Made by a program: the position numbers and the translations under genes. A DNA stretch of 64,000 nucleotides from Burkholderiales bacterium. GTDB taxonomy: Bacteria; Pseudomonadota; Gammaproteobacteria; Burkholderiales; SG8-39. The notes beneath the pieces are model-generated. The model saw nothing but the letters and a program-made list of their open reading frames with translations, did no database searches and was not told where the DNA came from. The DNA lies in contig JAOSJV010000001.1 in NCBI GenBank assembly GCA_027493935.1, positions 372,001-436,000 of the forward strand, written 5' to 3'. Positions 29,334 through 37,952 of this stretch are shown here, piece after piece (the stretch's first letter is position 1; each line of letters opens with the position of its first letter).

Positions 29334-29355
29334 CGCACGCGCGGCTGCGCGTGCG
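29334..29355 (+). other. Perfect 9-bp stem-loop at the predicted transcript 5' end
   Basis: CGCACGCGC (29334-29342), a GGCT loop and GCGCGTGCG (29347-29355) form a perfect hairpin that would start within about ten bases of the transcription start set by promoter-operator 3. It is not followed by a T run, so it is not a terminator. A 5' hairpin of this kind could protect the long unit 3 message from decay. The rest of the leader (29356-29510) shows nothing clear before the GGAGGAGGAA ribosome site. Confidence 0.4.
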
Positions 29356-29519
29356 ACCGCGGGTGAGGCGCAGGAGGCGCGAAGCGCGGGCAGCCAAGAA
29401 AGTTCCGTCCGCCCGGGAGATGGACAAGGCCCCGCAGGGGCGCGTGGCCGCATGCGTGCCGTGCCGATCGCTTCCGCGTCCGCGCCGGCGCCTGCAACGA
29501 CTGGAGGAGGAATCGCGGC

Positions 29520-30926
29520 ATGGGCAAGGCGAACTGGTACGACATGCGCGAGTTCATCGCGCATCTGGAGAAGCTGGGCGAGCTGGTGCGCGTCGGCGAG
29601 GAGGTCGATCCCGCGTGGGAGATCAACGGCCTCACGCGCATCGGCCTGCAGGAGCGCGCGCCGGCGATCCTGTTCGATCGCATCAAGGGCGCGGACTTCC
29701 CGATGCTCACCAACCTGCTCGGCACCGACCGGCGCTTTCTCGAGGCGCTCGGCATCGCCAAGTGGAGCGACTTCAACGAGGAGTGGTGCCGGCGCACCGA
29801 GCGGCTGGTGCCGCCGCGCGTGGTCGAGAAGGCGCCCTGCCAGGAGGTGGTGCTCGAGGGCGAGGCGATCGACCTGCACCGCATCTGCAACACCGTCTGG
29901 CACCAGTACGACGGCGGCGAGTTCCCCGGCACGCTCTCGGTCTCGATCACCAAGGACCCGGAGAACGGCGTGCTGAACGCCGGCATCTATCGCATGGGCA
30001 CGCTGTCCAGGAACACGCTCGGCTGGGGCGCGCCCGAGTACACCCACGGGCGCCAGCACTACATCAAGCACGAGCGGCTCGGCACGGTGATGCCGATGGC
30101 GGTGGTCACCGGCTACGACCCCTCGGTGGAGATCGTCGCCTCGACGCGCACGCCGCCCAACGTGGACGAGTTCCAGATCGCCGGCGCGCTGCGCGGCGAG
30201 CCGCTCGAGATGGTGAAGTGCCAGACGATCGACATGCTGGTGCCGGCCACCTCCGAATTCGTGTTCGAGGGGGTCGTCCGTCCGGGCGTGCGCGCGATCG
30301 AGGGCGGGTTCGGCGAGTACACCGGGCACTACGGCGAGGCGCGCAGCAACCCGGTGTTCGAGGTGCAGCGCGTCACCCACCGGCGCAAGCCGATCTATCT
30401 CGGCGCGCGCGAGCAGTGGTACCCGTCGGAGAGCGCGCTCACGGTCGGCAAGTCCTCGCAGGCGGTCGCCTACAAGACGATCAAGGAGCTGGTGCCCGGC
30501 ATCCTCGACCTGCGCTGCGACGTCACCTACGAGGCGATCGTCAAGATCGACAAGCTCTTCCCGGGCCACCCGCAGCAGGCGATGGATGCGGTGTGGGGCG
30601 CGACCTACGCGCGCTACAAGCACGTCATCGTGGTCGACAAGGACGTCGACATCTGGGACTACGACTCGGTGCACTGGGCGCTCTCGACGCGCGTGGACGC
30701 GAAGCGCGACGTCTACATCCTGCCGCGCCGCGCCGGCCAGTGGCTCGACCCGGCCGTGTCGCTGCGCGAGAAGGGCTGGCAGACCGGCATGGGCATCGAT
30801 GCGACGATGCCCGACGAGGATTACCATTTCTGGGGCGAGCAGCCGCCGCGCCTGGTGGACGATCCGCAGATCGTCGCGCGCACGCGCGAGAAGTGGGGCG
30901 GCCGGCTGCCCTGGCAGAGGAAGTGA
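29520..30926 (+). CDS. UbiD-family prenylated-FMN (de)carboxylase 2
   Basis: 468-residue UbiD-family enzyme, first gene of unit 3. Arg158 (GIYRMG), Glu261 and Glu266 (IEGGFGEYTGHY) reproduce the Arg-Glu-Glu catalytic network with the same 103- and 5-residue spacing as UbiD 1. Overall sequence differs strongly from UbiD 1 (for example HWQYD-like versus VHDRDR metal/prFMN regions), so the two probably act on different acids or at different steps. It has the longest leader of the three units. Followed after 44 bases by a CoxG-like gene and a molybdenum hydroxylase. Confidence 0.9.
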   Translation: MGKANWYDMREFIAHLEKLGELVRVGEEVDPAWEINGLTRIGLQERAPAILFDRIKGADFPMLTNLLGTDRRFLEALGIAKWSDFNEEWCRRTERLVPPRVVEKAPCQEVVLEGEAIDLHRICNTVWHQYDGGEFPGTLSVSITKDPENGVLNAGIYRMGTLSRNTLGWGAPEYTHGRQHYIKHERLGTVMPMAVVTGYDPSVEIVASTRTPPNVDEFQIAGALRGEPLEMVKCQTIDMLVPATSEFVFEGVVRPGVRAIEGGFGEYTGHYGEARSNPVFEVQRVTHRRKPIYLGAREQWYPSESALTVGKSSQAVAYKTIKELVPGILDLRCDVTYEAIVKIDKLFPGHPQQAMDAVWGATYARYKHVIVVDKDVDIWDYDSVHWALSTRVDAKRDVYILPRRAGQWLDPAVSLREKGWQTGMGIDATMPDEDYHFWGEQPPRLVDDPQIVARTREKWGGRLPWQRK

Positions 30927-30970
30927 GGCGCGCGCGTCGGCGGTTCCCCGGTTGAGCGAGGAGAGGCCTG

Positions 30971-31432
30971 ATGCGAATGGAGGGTCGGTTCGAGGTGGGC
31001 GCGCCGCGCGAGCGCGTGTGGCGCTGCATCACCGACGCGACGCTGATGGTCGCGTGCATCCCGGGCTGCGAGGAGATCGAGCCGGTCGACGCGCGCAGCT
31101 ACCGCGCGCGGGTGCTGGTCGAGGTGGGCCCGATCAAGGCGCGCTTCAACCTGGTGGTCGAGGTCACCGAGGAGCTGCCGTTCGACCGCGTGGCCTCGGT
31201 CACCCGCGGCGAGGAGGGCACGCGCGCGAGCATGCTGAGCGCCGACAACCTCGTGACCCTCACCGAGCTCGGTCCGGAGCTCACCGAAGTGCGCTACAGC
31301 TCCGAGGTGAGCGTCACCGGGCGCCTGGCGAAGTACGGTCTCGGCATGATGAGGAAGCGGGTCGACCGGCTCGGCGTGCAGTTCGCCGAGCGCTTCCGCG
31401 AGCGGATCGGCTCGGGGGCGCTGAGCGCATGA
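30971..31432 (+). CDS. CoxG-type SRPBCC-domain protein
   Basis: 153-residue member of the carbon-monoxide-dehydrogenase subunit G group (START/SRPBCC fold), starting MRMEGRFEVGAPRERVWRCITD. CoxG-like proteins accompany molybdenum hydroxylases; in the CO system the protein recruits the enzyme to the membrane and passes electrons toward quinones. There is no signal peptide; the C-terminal helix RKRVDRLGVQFAERFRERIG is amphipathic. The stop overlaps the FAD-subunit start by four bases, linking it to the enzyme at 31429-35093. It also argues that this hydroxylase donates electrons to the respiratory chain. Confidence 0.87.
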   Translation: MRMEGRFEVGAPRERVWRCITDATLMVACIPGCEEIEPVDARSYRARVLVEVGPIKARFNLVVEVTEELPFDRVASVTRGEEGTRASMLSADNLVTLTELGPELTEVRYSSEVSVTGRLAKYGLGMMRKRVDRLGVQFAERFRERIGSGALSA

Positions 31433-32301
31433 GCGCGCTCGCGCGGCTGCACCGACCGGCCACCGTCGAGGAGGCGGTGCGGCTGCTCGCCGGCGGCGAC
31501 GGCGAGCGCACGCGCCTGCTCGCGGGCGGCGCGACGCTGGTGGCGATGCTGAACGCCGGGCTCGTCGACCCGGCCGAGCTCGTCAGCCTGGCGGCCGTCG
31601 ACGAGCTGCGCGGCATCGGCACGCTGCCCGACGGCGGCCTGCGCATCGGCGCGATGACGCGCCACCGCGAGACCGCGGCCGACGTGCGGCTCGCCGGGAC
31701 GCTCGCCGTGCTGCGCGAGGCCGCCGCGCGCATCGCCAACCCCGTGGTGCGGAACATGGGCACGATCGGCGGCTCGATCTCCTTCGCCGACCCCGCGGCC
31801 GACTACCCGCCCGCGCTGGTGGCGGCCGACGCCGCGGTCGAGATCGCCGGTCCGCAGGGGCGCCGACGCGTGCCCGCGCGCGAGTTCTTCGTCGACTGGT
31901 ACGCGACCGCGCTCGGGCCGAACGAGATGGTGACGGCGATCCTGCTCGCGCCGCGCGCGCCCGGCCTCGGCAGCTACGACAAGCTCTACCGGGTCGCCGG
32001 CGACTACGCGATCGTCTCGGTCGCGCTCTCGGTCGCGTGGCGCGACGGCGCCTGCGCGCGCGCCGGGCTCGCCGTGGGCGGTTGCGGGCCGCGACCGCTG
32101 CATCTGGACGAGGCCGACGAGCTCCTGCGCGCCGGGCGGCTCGGCGCGCAGGCCGCGCGCCGGGCGGGCGAGCTGCTCGCCGCCGCCGCCGATCCGCTGG
32201 ACGACGTGCGCGCGAGCGCCGCCTACCGGCGCCGGGTGATCCCGCGCATGGTCGAGCGGGCGCTCGCCGCGGCGCGCGACGAACTGTCGAGGACTGCATG
32301 A
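31429..32301 (+). CDS. Molybdenum hydroxylase FAD subunit (CoxM-type) 2
   Basis: 290-residue medium subunit with FAD motifs LAGGATLVAMLNAG near residue 32 (the usual Gln replaced by Ala) and GTIGGSISFADPAADYPPAL near 108. Starts in an ATGA overlap with coxG and ends overlapping the small-subunit gene. The medium-small-large order is the same as in unit 2, but sequence similarity is only moderate, so the two enzymes probably have different ring substrates. Confidence 0.9.
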   Translation: MSALARLHRPATVEEAVRLLAGGDGERTRLLAGGATLVAMLNAGLVDPAELVSLAAVDELRGIGTLPDGGLRIGAMTRHRETAADVRLAGTLAVLREAAARIANPVVRNMGTIGGSISFADPAADYPPALVAADAAVEIAGPQGRRRVPAREFFVDWYATALGPNEMVTAILLAPRAPGLGSYDKLYRVAGDYAIVSVALSVAWRDGACARAGLAVGGCGPRPLHLDEADELLRAGRLGAQAARRAGELLAAAADPLDDVRASAAYRRRVIPRMVERALAAARDELSRTA

Positions 32302-32768
32302 GCACGCCCTATCCGCTCGCCCTGCAGGTCAACGGCGCCGAGCACCGGCTCGAGGCCGCGCTCGGCGACACCCTGCTCACCGTGCTGCGCGACGCGCTCG
32401 CGCTCACCGGGGCCAAGCGCGGCTGCAACCAGGGCGTGTGCGGCGCGTGCACCGTGCTCGCCGACGGCGAACCGGTGCGCGCGTGCCTGACGCTCGCGCA
32501 CGAGTGCGCCGGGCGCGAGATCGTCACCATCGAGGGCGCGGCCGGCCGCGCGCAGGCGCTGCAGGAGGCGTTCGTCGAGACCGGCGCGGTGCAGTGCGGC
32601 TTCTGCTCCCCCGGCATGATCCTCACCGCGGCCGCCATGCTCGAGCGCACGCCGCGCCCGTCCGCCGACGAGGTCCGCGCCGGCCTGTCGGGCAACCTGT
32701 GCCGCTGCTCGGGCTACCGCAAGATCGTCGACGCCGTGCTGCGCGCCGCCGAGACGGGTGCGCCATGA
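32298..32768 (+). CDS. Molybdenum hydroxylase [2Fe-2S] subunit (CoxS-type) 2
   Basis: 156-residue iron-sulfur subunit. First cluster CNQGVCGACTVLADGEPVRAC, second cluster QCGFCSPGM plus NLCRCSGYRKI; all eight Cys are present. The C-terminus ends AAETGAP, and its stop overlaps the ATG of the large-subunit gene by four bases. Same complex as the genes on either side. Confidence 0.94.
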   Translation: MSTPYPLALQVNGAEHRLEAALGDTLLTVLRDALALTGAKRGCNQGVCGACTVLADGEPVRACLTLAHECAGREIVTIEGAAGRAQALQEAFVETGAVQCGFCSPGMILTAAAMLERTPRPSADEVRAGLSGNLCRCSGYRKIVDAVLRAAETGAP

Positions 32769-35093
32769 CGACGCCCGACGCCGCCCCCCGTCGTCGGCCA
32801 GAGCGTCCCGCGGCTCGAGGCGCGCGAGAAGCTCACCGGCCGTGCGCAGTACGTCGCCGACCTGTACCGGCCGCGCATGCTGCACGGCGCGCTGCTCGGC
32901 AGCCCGCATGCGCACGCGCGCATCAAGTCCTACGACGTCTCCGCGGCCCGCGCCGCGCCCGGGGTGCACTGCGTCCTCACCGGCGAGGACTTCGGCGATC
33001 ACCGCATGGGCGCGTTCATCAAGGACGAGCACGCGATCGCCAAGGGCAAGGTGCGCTACGTCGGCGAGCCGGTCGCGGCGGTCGCCGCCGAGACCGAGGC
33101 GCAGGCGCGCGCGGCGGCGCGGCTCGTCGAGGTCGAGTACGAGGAGCTGCCGGCGGTCCTCACCCCCGAGGAGGCGCTCGCGCCGGGCGCCGCGCTGGTC
33201 CACGCGGAGCTCGCCTCCTACTTCAAGGTGTTCGAGGCGGTGTGCGGCGGCAACGTCTGCTCGCGCACCGAGCTCGCCGAGGGCGACGTCGAGCAGGGCT
33301 TCCGCGAGAGCGACCTCGTCGTCGAGGGCCGCTACCGCACGCAGCCGCAGGCGCACGTCTCGCTCGAGCCGTGCGGCGCGCTCGCCGAGGTGGACGCCGC
33401 CGGGCGCGTGACGCTGTGGTCGGCCAACCAGTCGGTGTTCCGCGTGCAGGCGAACGTCTGCGAGTCGCTCGGCCTGCCGATGTCGCGGCTGCGCTGCCTC
33501 ACGCCGCGCGTGGGCGCCGGCTTCGGCAACAAGATGGAGGCGCACGTCCAGCCGATCGTGGTCAAGCTCGCGCTGGCGACCGGGCGGCCGGTCAAGCTCG
33601 TGCTCAGCCGCGAGGAGGACTTCGAGATCGTGCGCGCGCGCCACCCGTTCGATCTGCGGGTCAGGACCGGCGTCAAGCGCGACGGCACCTTCGTCGCGCG
33701 CGAGGTCGAGGTGCTGCTCGACGGCGGCGCGTACGCCGACGACAGCCCGGGCGTGCTCGGCTACAGCCTGCTGATGGCGCGCGGGCCGTACCGCATTCCG
33801 CACGCGCGCTGCCGCGGCACGCTGGTCTACACCAACAAGCTGCGCTTCGGCGCCTTCCGCGGCTTCGGCAATCCGCAGGTGAGCTTCGCCACCGAGACGC
33901 AGATCGACGAGATCGCGGCGCAGCTCGGCATCGATCCGGTCGAGATCCGCCGCAAGAACGCGCTCGGCGCCGACGACCGCTGGTTCGGCGGCCAGGCGCT
34001 CGCCTCCAACGGCCTGCGCGAGTGCATCGACGTCGCCGAGCGCGAGTCGGGTTGGCCGGCGCGCGGCGCGATCCGCGCCGCGCCCGGCAAGCGCCGCGCC
34101 ATGGGCTTCGCCTGCACCGCGCACATCGGCGGGCTGCTCGGCACCGGGGCGATCGTTCGCATGCTCGAGGACGGCACGGTGGTGCTCAACACCGGCGCGG
34201 TCGACATCGGCCAGGGGTCCGACACCGTGCTCACGCAGATCGTCGCCGAGGCGCTCAGGCTGCCGCTCGAGCAGGTGAGCGTCGCCAGCCCCGACACCGA
34301 CGGCTCGCCCTACAACTGGGGCACCACCGCGAGCCGCGTGACCTACACCACCGGCCGCGCGGTGCTCGCCGCCGCGCGCGAGGTCGAGCGGCAGGCGAAG
34401 GCGCACGCCGCCGAGATGCTCGAGTGCGCCGAGGCCGACCTCGAGCTGCTGCCCGGCGGCGTCGTCGGCGTGAAGGGCGTGCCCGGCAAGACGCTGCCGT
34501 TCGTCGCCATCTCGGCGCGCGCGCACTGGCGCAAGGGCGGGCCGATCGTGGGCACCCACACCTGGGTGTTCGACCAGCCGACGGTCGACCCCAAGCGCGC
34601 GGTGGCGGTGGGGCTGCCGTTTCCGCAGATCGGCGTGTACAGTTTCGGCGCGCTCGCGGTCGAGGTCGAAGTGGACGAGACGACCGGCAAGGTGGCGGTG
34701 CTGCGCGCGTGGACGGTCGCCGACGTCGGCCGCGCCATCAACCGCGCCGCGGTCGAGGGCCAGCTCGAGGGCGCCTTCGCCCAGGGGCTCGGCTTCGCGC
34801 TCGCCGAGGAGCTGGTGTTCGACGGGCCGCGGCTCGTCAACCCGACGCTGATGGACTACAAGGTGCCGACCAGCCTCGAGGTGCCCTACGCGCTGCACGC
34901 GCACATCGTCGAGCACGCCGAGCCGGACGGGCCGTTCGGCGCCAAGGGCGTCGGCGAGATCGGCATCAACGTCGTCGCCGCCGCGATCGCCAACGCGGTC
35001 GCCGCGGCGACCGGTGCGCGGCTGCGCGAGCTGCCGCTCACCGCCGAGCGGGTGCTCGGCGGGCTGCTGCAGCGGGAGGCCGAGGCCGGCTGA
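32765..35093 (+). CDS. Molybdenum hydroxylase large subunit (CoxL-type) 3, one early frame break
   Basis: About 776 residues when joined. The ATG at 32765 encodes MTTPDAAP, then a run of six C (near 32787) shifts the frame; deleting or adding a base there restores VVGQSVPRLEAREKLTGRAQYVAD and the rest of the protein to 35093. Motifs are VGAGFGNKMEA (the usual GGGFGGK is altered), KLRFGAFRGFGNPQ, GSDTVLTQIVAEAL and GAKGVGEIGINVVAAA. An ATG at 32877 could begin a truncated protein but would lack about 37 conserved residues. The homopolymer position makes a sequencing error the likely cause. Confidence 0.87.
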
Positions 35094-35194
35094 CCCTGCG
35101 CGTCGCACGCGGCGGGTGGAACGACTTCGACCGGGCAACGCGGCGCGCGACCGCGGCCCCCGGGCGGCGGGGAGCGAGGAGGAGAGCGCAGGGC

Positions 35195-35995
35195 ATGGAG
35201 CCGAGGATCCGGATCGAGTTCCGGCGCGTGTGCAAGCGCTTCGTCGCGCGCGAGCGCGGCACCGAGGAGGTGACCGCGGTCGAGGACGTGAGCGTCGCGG
35301 TGCGCGACGGCGAGGTGGTGTCGATCATCGGGCCGAGCGGCTGCGGCAAGTCGACGCTGCTCAACATGGGCGCCGGCCTGTATCTGCCGAGCGCGGGCGA
35401 GGTGTACGTCGACGGCGAGCGCGTCGCCGGCCCCAACCCGCACGTCGCCTTCATGCTGCAGAAGGATCTGCTGCTGCCGTGGCGCACGATCCGCGAGAAC
35501 GTCGAGCTCGGACTCGAGATCCGGCGCGTGCGCGCGGCCGAGCGCCGTGAGCGCGCCATGGCGCTGATCGAGCGCTGCCACCTGGCCGGGTTCGAGCGGC
35601 ACTACCCGCACCAGCTCTCCGGCGGCATGCGCCAGCGCGCGGCGCTCGCCCGCACGCTCGCGGTGGCGCCCACCGTGCTGCTGATGGACGAGCCCTTCTC
35701 CGCGCTCGACGCGCAGACCAAGATGATCCTGCAGCAGGATCTCGCGCGAACGCTCGCCGAGGAGGGCAAGACCGCCCTCTTCATCACCCACGACCTGGTC
35801 GAGTCGATCGTGCTCTCCGACCGCATCCTGGTCATGAGCCCGCGGCCCGGACGCATCGTCGAGGAGATCCCGGTGGACATGCCGGGGCGCGACGCGCCGA
35901 TCCGGCGCCGCCTCGATGCGCGCGTCGGCCCGCTTGCCGCGCACCTGATGGAGCAGTTGCACATCGGCGAGCCGGTCGCCGCCGAGGCGCATTGA
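35195..35995 (+). CDS. SsuB/TauB-type ABC ATP-binding protein 2
   Basis: 266-residue ATPase. The start at 35195 follows GAGGAGGAGAG and gives MEPRIRIEFRRVCKRF; the long open frame upstream runs through the end of coxL and is not coding. Walker A GPSGCGKST, Q-loop AFMLQKDLLLPWRTI, signature LSGGMRQRAALART, Walker B VLLMDEPFSALD and ITHDLVESI are intact. It starts about 100 bases after the molybdenum hydroxylase; I see no clear promoter in the gap, so it probably belongs to unit 3. Confidence 0.92.
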   Translation: MEPRIRIEFRRVCKRFVARERGTEEVTAVEDVSVAVRDGEVVSIIGPSGCGKSTLLNMGAGLYLPSAGEVYVDGERVAGPNPHVAFMLQKDLLLPWRTIRENVELGLEIRRVRAAERRERAMALIERCHLAGFERHYPHQLSGGMRQRAALARTLAVAPTVLLMDEPFSALDAQTKMILQQDLARTLAEEGKTALFITHDLVESIVLSDRILVMSPRPGRIVEEIPVDMPGRDAPIRRRLDARVGPLAAHLMEQLHIGEPVAAEAH

Positions 35996-36039
35996 CGTTC
36001 GGATCGAGGAATCCGTCGAACCACAGAGGAGGAACCGCC

Positions 36040-37023
36040 ATGAACCACCGCCGCCGCACCCTGCATGCCGCGCTCGCGCTCTCCGCCGCCGCGCTGTGCG
36101 CGCCTTCCGCTCTGGCGCAGCAGCCCGAGCAGGTCACCTACCTGCTGCCCGCGCCCGCGTTTCTGCCCGCTTTCGGCCCGTGGATGCTCGCGCAGGCGCG
36201 CGGCTACTACGACAAGGAGGGCCTCAAGCTCACGTTCGTCACCGCGAAGGGCGGGGTCGACGTCGCGAAGCAGGTCGGCGCGGGCAACGCGCCGATCGGC
36301 GGCGCGATCGGCGACACCCCGATCATCGCCCGCGCGCAGGGCGTCCCGGTGAAGGCGGTGGCGGTGCTCGGCGGCCGCTCCCTCACCCAGCTCGCCGTGC
36401 ACGCCGACCGCGGCATCGGCGGTCCGAAGGATCTCAAGGGACGCACCATCACGACGCTCGCCTACCAGGACACCACGTTCTATGCGCTGCTCGGCATGCT
36501 CGCCACCGCGGGGCTCACCAAGAACGACGTCAACGCGCAGGCCGCCGGGCCGGCGGGAGTGTGGCAGCTCTTCGCGGCCGGCAAGGCCGACGCCATGGCC
36601 GCGGTGCCCGACTGGATCGCGAGCGCGCGCGGCGCCGGAGCCAATGTGAAGATCTACTCCTCCGACGACTACTTCAAGAGCATGGCGCAGGCGATCCTCG
36701 CCTCCGACGACATGATCGCCAAGCGGCCGGAGCTGATCGGCAAGCTCGTGCGCGCGACCCTGCGCGGCATGCAGGACATCATGACCGACCCGGTCGCGGC
36801 GGCGCGCGACTACGCCGCCGCGGAGCCGCAGCACAAGGGCAAGGAGGCCTACATCGAGGAGGTGTTCAAGCTCTACAACACCTACGTCTACCCCGGCCAG
36901 AAGACGCTCGGCGCGATGGATCCGGAGCGCCTCGCCGCGGTGCAGCGCTTCTACGTCAAGGAAGGAATCGTGCCGAAGGAGACGCCGCTCGGTGAGCTCT
37001 ACACCAATCAGTTCGTCAAGTAG
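36040..37023 (+). CDS. NMT1/SsuA-type periplasmic binding protein 2
   Basis: 327-residue binding protein with a signal peptide ending at ALA26 before QQPEQVTYLLPAPAF. Typical features are LAQARGYYDKEGLKLTFVTAKGG near residue 50, GAIGDTPIIARAQG near 88 and GPKDLKGRTITT near 128. Gene order here is ATPase, binding protein, permease, unlike unit 2 where the binding protein comes first, so this is an independent importer. The ribosome site is GAGGAGGAA. Confidence 0.88.
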   Translation: MNHRRRTLHAALALSAAALCAPSALAQQPEQVTYLLPAPAFLPAFGPWMLAQARGYYDKEGLKLTFVTAKGGVDVAKQVGAGNAPIGGAIGDTPIIARAQGVPVKAVAVLGGRSLTQLAVHADRGIGGPKDLKGRTITTLAYQDTTFYALLGMLATAGLTKNDVNAQAAGPAGVWQLFAAGKADAMAAVPDWIASARGAGANVKIYSSDDYFKSMAQAILASDDMIAKRPELIGKLVRATLRGMQDIMTDPVAAARDYAAAEPQHKGKEAYIEEVFKLYNTYVYPGQKTLGAMDPERLAAVQRFYVKEGIVPKETPLGELYTNQFVK

Positions 37024-37042
37024 CGCGCCCGGCGAGGCGCGC

Positions 37043-37912
37043 ATGGCGCCAGGACGCGGGCTGGCGGCGCGCGCCGCCGCGGGTGCGGGCGCGACCGGCG
37101 GCACGGCGGCCGCGCGCCCGGCCGGGCCGCGCATCGGCCTGGCGGGCGGCGGCGCCGTCGCGGCGAGCGTCGCGGTGCTGCTCGTCTTCCTCGCCGCCTG
37201 GGAGTGGCTGCCGCGATTCTTCGACGTCCCGGCCTACATCCTGCCGCCGGCCTCGCGGGTGTGGTCGGAGTTCTGGCGCATGCTCGCGGCCGAGCGGCTG
37301 CTCCACCACAGCGGCATCACCGCGCTCGAGGTGGTGGCGGGGTTCGCGATCGGCTCGTTGCTCGGCGCGCTGATCGGGTTCGTCCTCGGCGCGGCCCCGC
37401 GCGCCGAGCTCGTGCTCTCGCCCTACATCCTCGCGCTGCAGATCGCGCCGAAGGTCGCGTTCGCGCCGCTGTTCGTCATGTGGCTCGGCTACACCGTCTA
37501 TCCGAAGATCCTGGTCGCGGTGCTCATCGTATTCTTCCCGATCATGGTGAACGTGCTCACCGCGATCCGCACGGTCGATCCGGACCTCGTGAACCTCGCG
37601 CGCTCGTTCTCGGCCACGCGCTGGCAGATCTTCCGCATGATCGAGTACCCGGCGACGCTGCCGCCGCTCTTCTCCGGGCTGCGCATCGGCGCGACGCTCG
37701 CGGTGATCGGCGTGGTGGTCGGCGAGCTGGTCGGCGGCAACAGCGGGCTCGGCTACCTGCTGGTGTTCGGCGAGGGCCAGGGCAACACCGCGATGGTGTT
37801 CGTGACGATCATCGTGCTCACGCTGATCGGCATCGTCGCCTACGGCGCAGTGGTGCTCGCCGAGCGCCGCGTGCTGCACTACCTGCCGCGCGCGCAGCAT
37901 CGCACGGTGTAG
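37043..37912 (+). CDS. SsuC/TauC-type permease
   Basis: 289 residues from the ATG at 37043; an earlier in-frame start at 36992 would overlap the binding-protein gene and add a low-complexity Ser stretch. About 35 Ala/Gly/Arg-rich residues precede the first membrane segment (AVAASVAVLLVFLAAWEWL). The docking loop is FSATRWQIFRMIEYPATLPPLFSG. Completes the transporter begun at 35195 and lies 41 bases before the ligase-like gene. Confidence 0.9.
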   Translation: MAPGRGLAARAAAGAGATGGTAAARPAGPRIGLAGGGAVAASVAVLLVFLAAWEWLPRFFDVPAYILPPASRVWSEFWRMLAAERLLHHSGITALEVVAGFAIGSLLGALIGFVLGAAPRAELVLSPYILALQIAPKVAFAPLFVMWLGYTVYPKILVAVLIVFFPIMVNVLTAIRTVDPDLVNLARSFSATRWQIFRMIEYPATLPPLFSGLRIGATLAVIGVVVGELVGGNSGLGYLLVFGEGQGNTAMVFVTIIVLTLIGIVAYGAVVLAERRVLHYLPRAQHRTV

Positions 37913-37952
37913 ACTGATTCCCGCATTCCCAACCGCAGGTCGTGGCGCCCTC

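Noticed and set aside
25654-35093. Aerobic CO dehydrogenase (CoxMSL plus CoxG)
   Set aside because: None of the large subunits has the AYRCSFR loop with the Cys that carries the Mo-Cu site; the loops read GSFRGFGNPQ and GAFRGFGNPQ, typical of ring hydroxylases.
32438-35995. A 1185-codon frame joining the small subunit, coxL and the ABC ATPase
   Set aside because: Only the last 266 codons (the ATPase) are coding in this frame; the rest is a shadow of the molybdenum hydroxylase genes.
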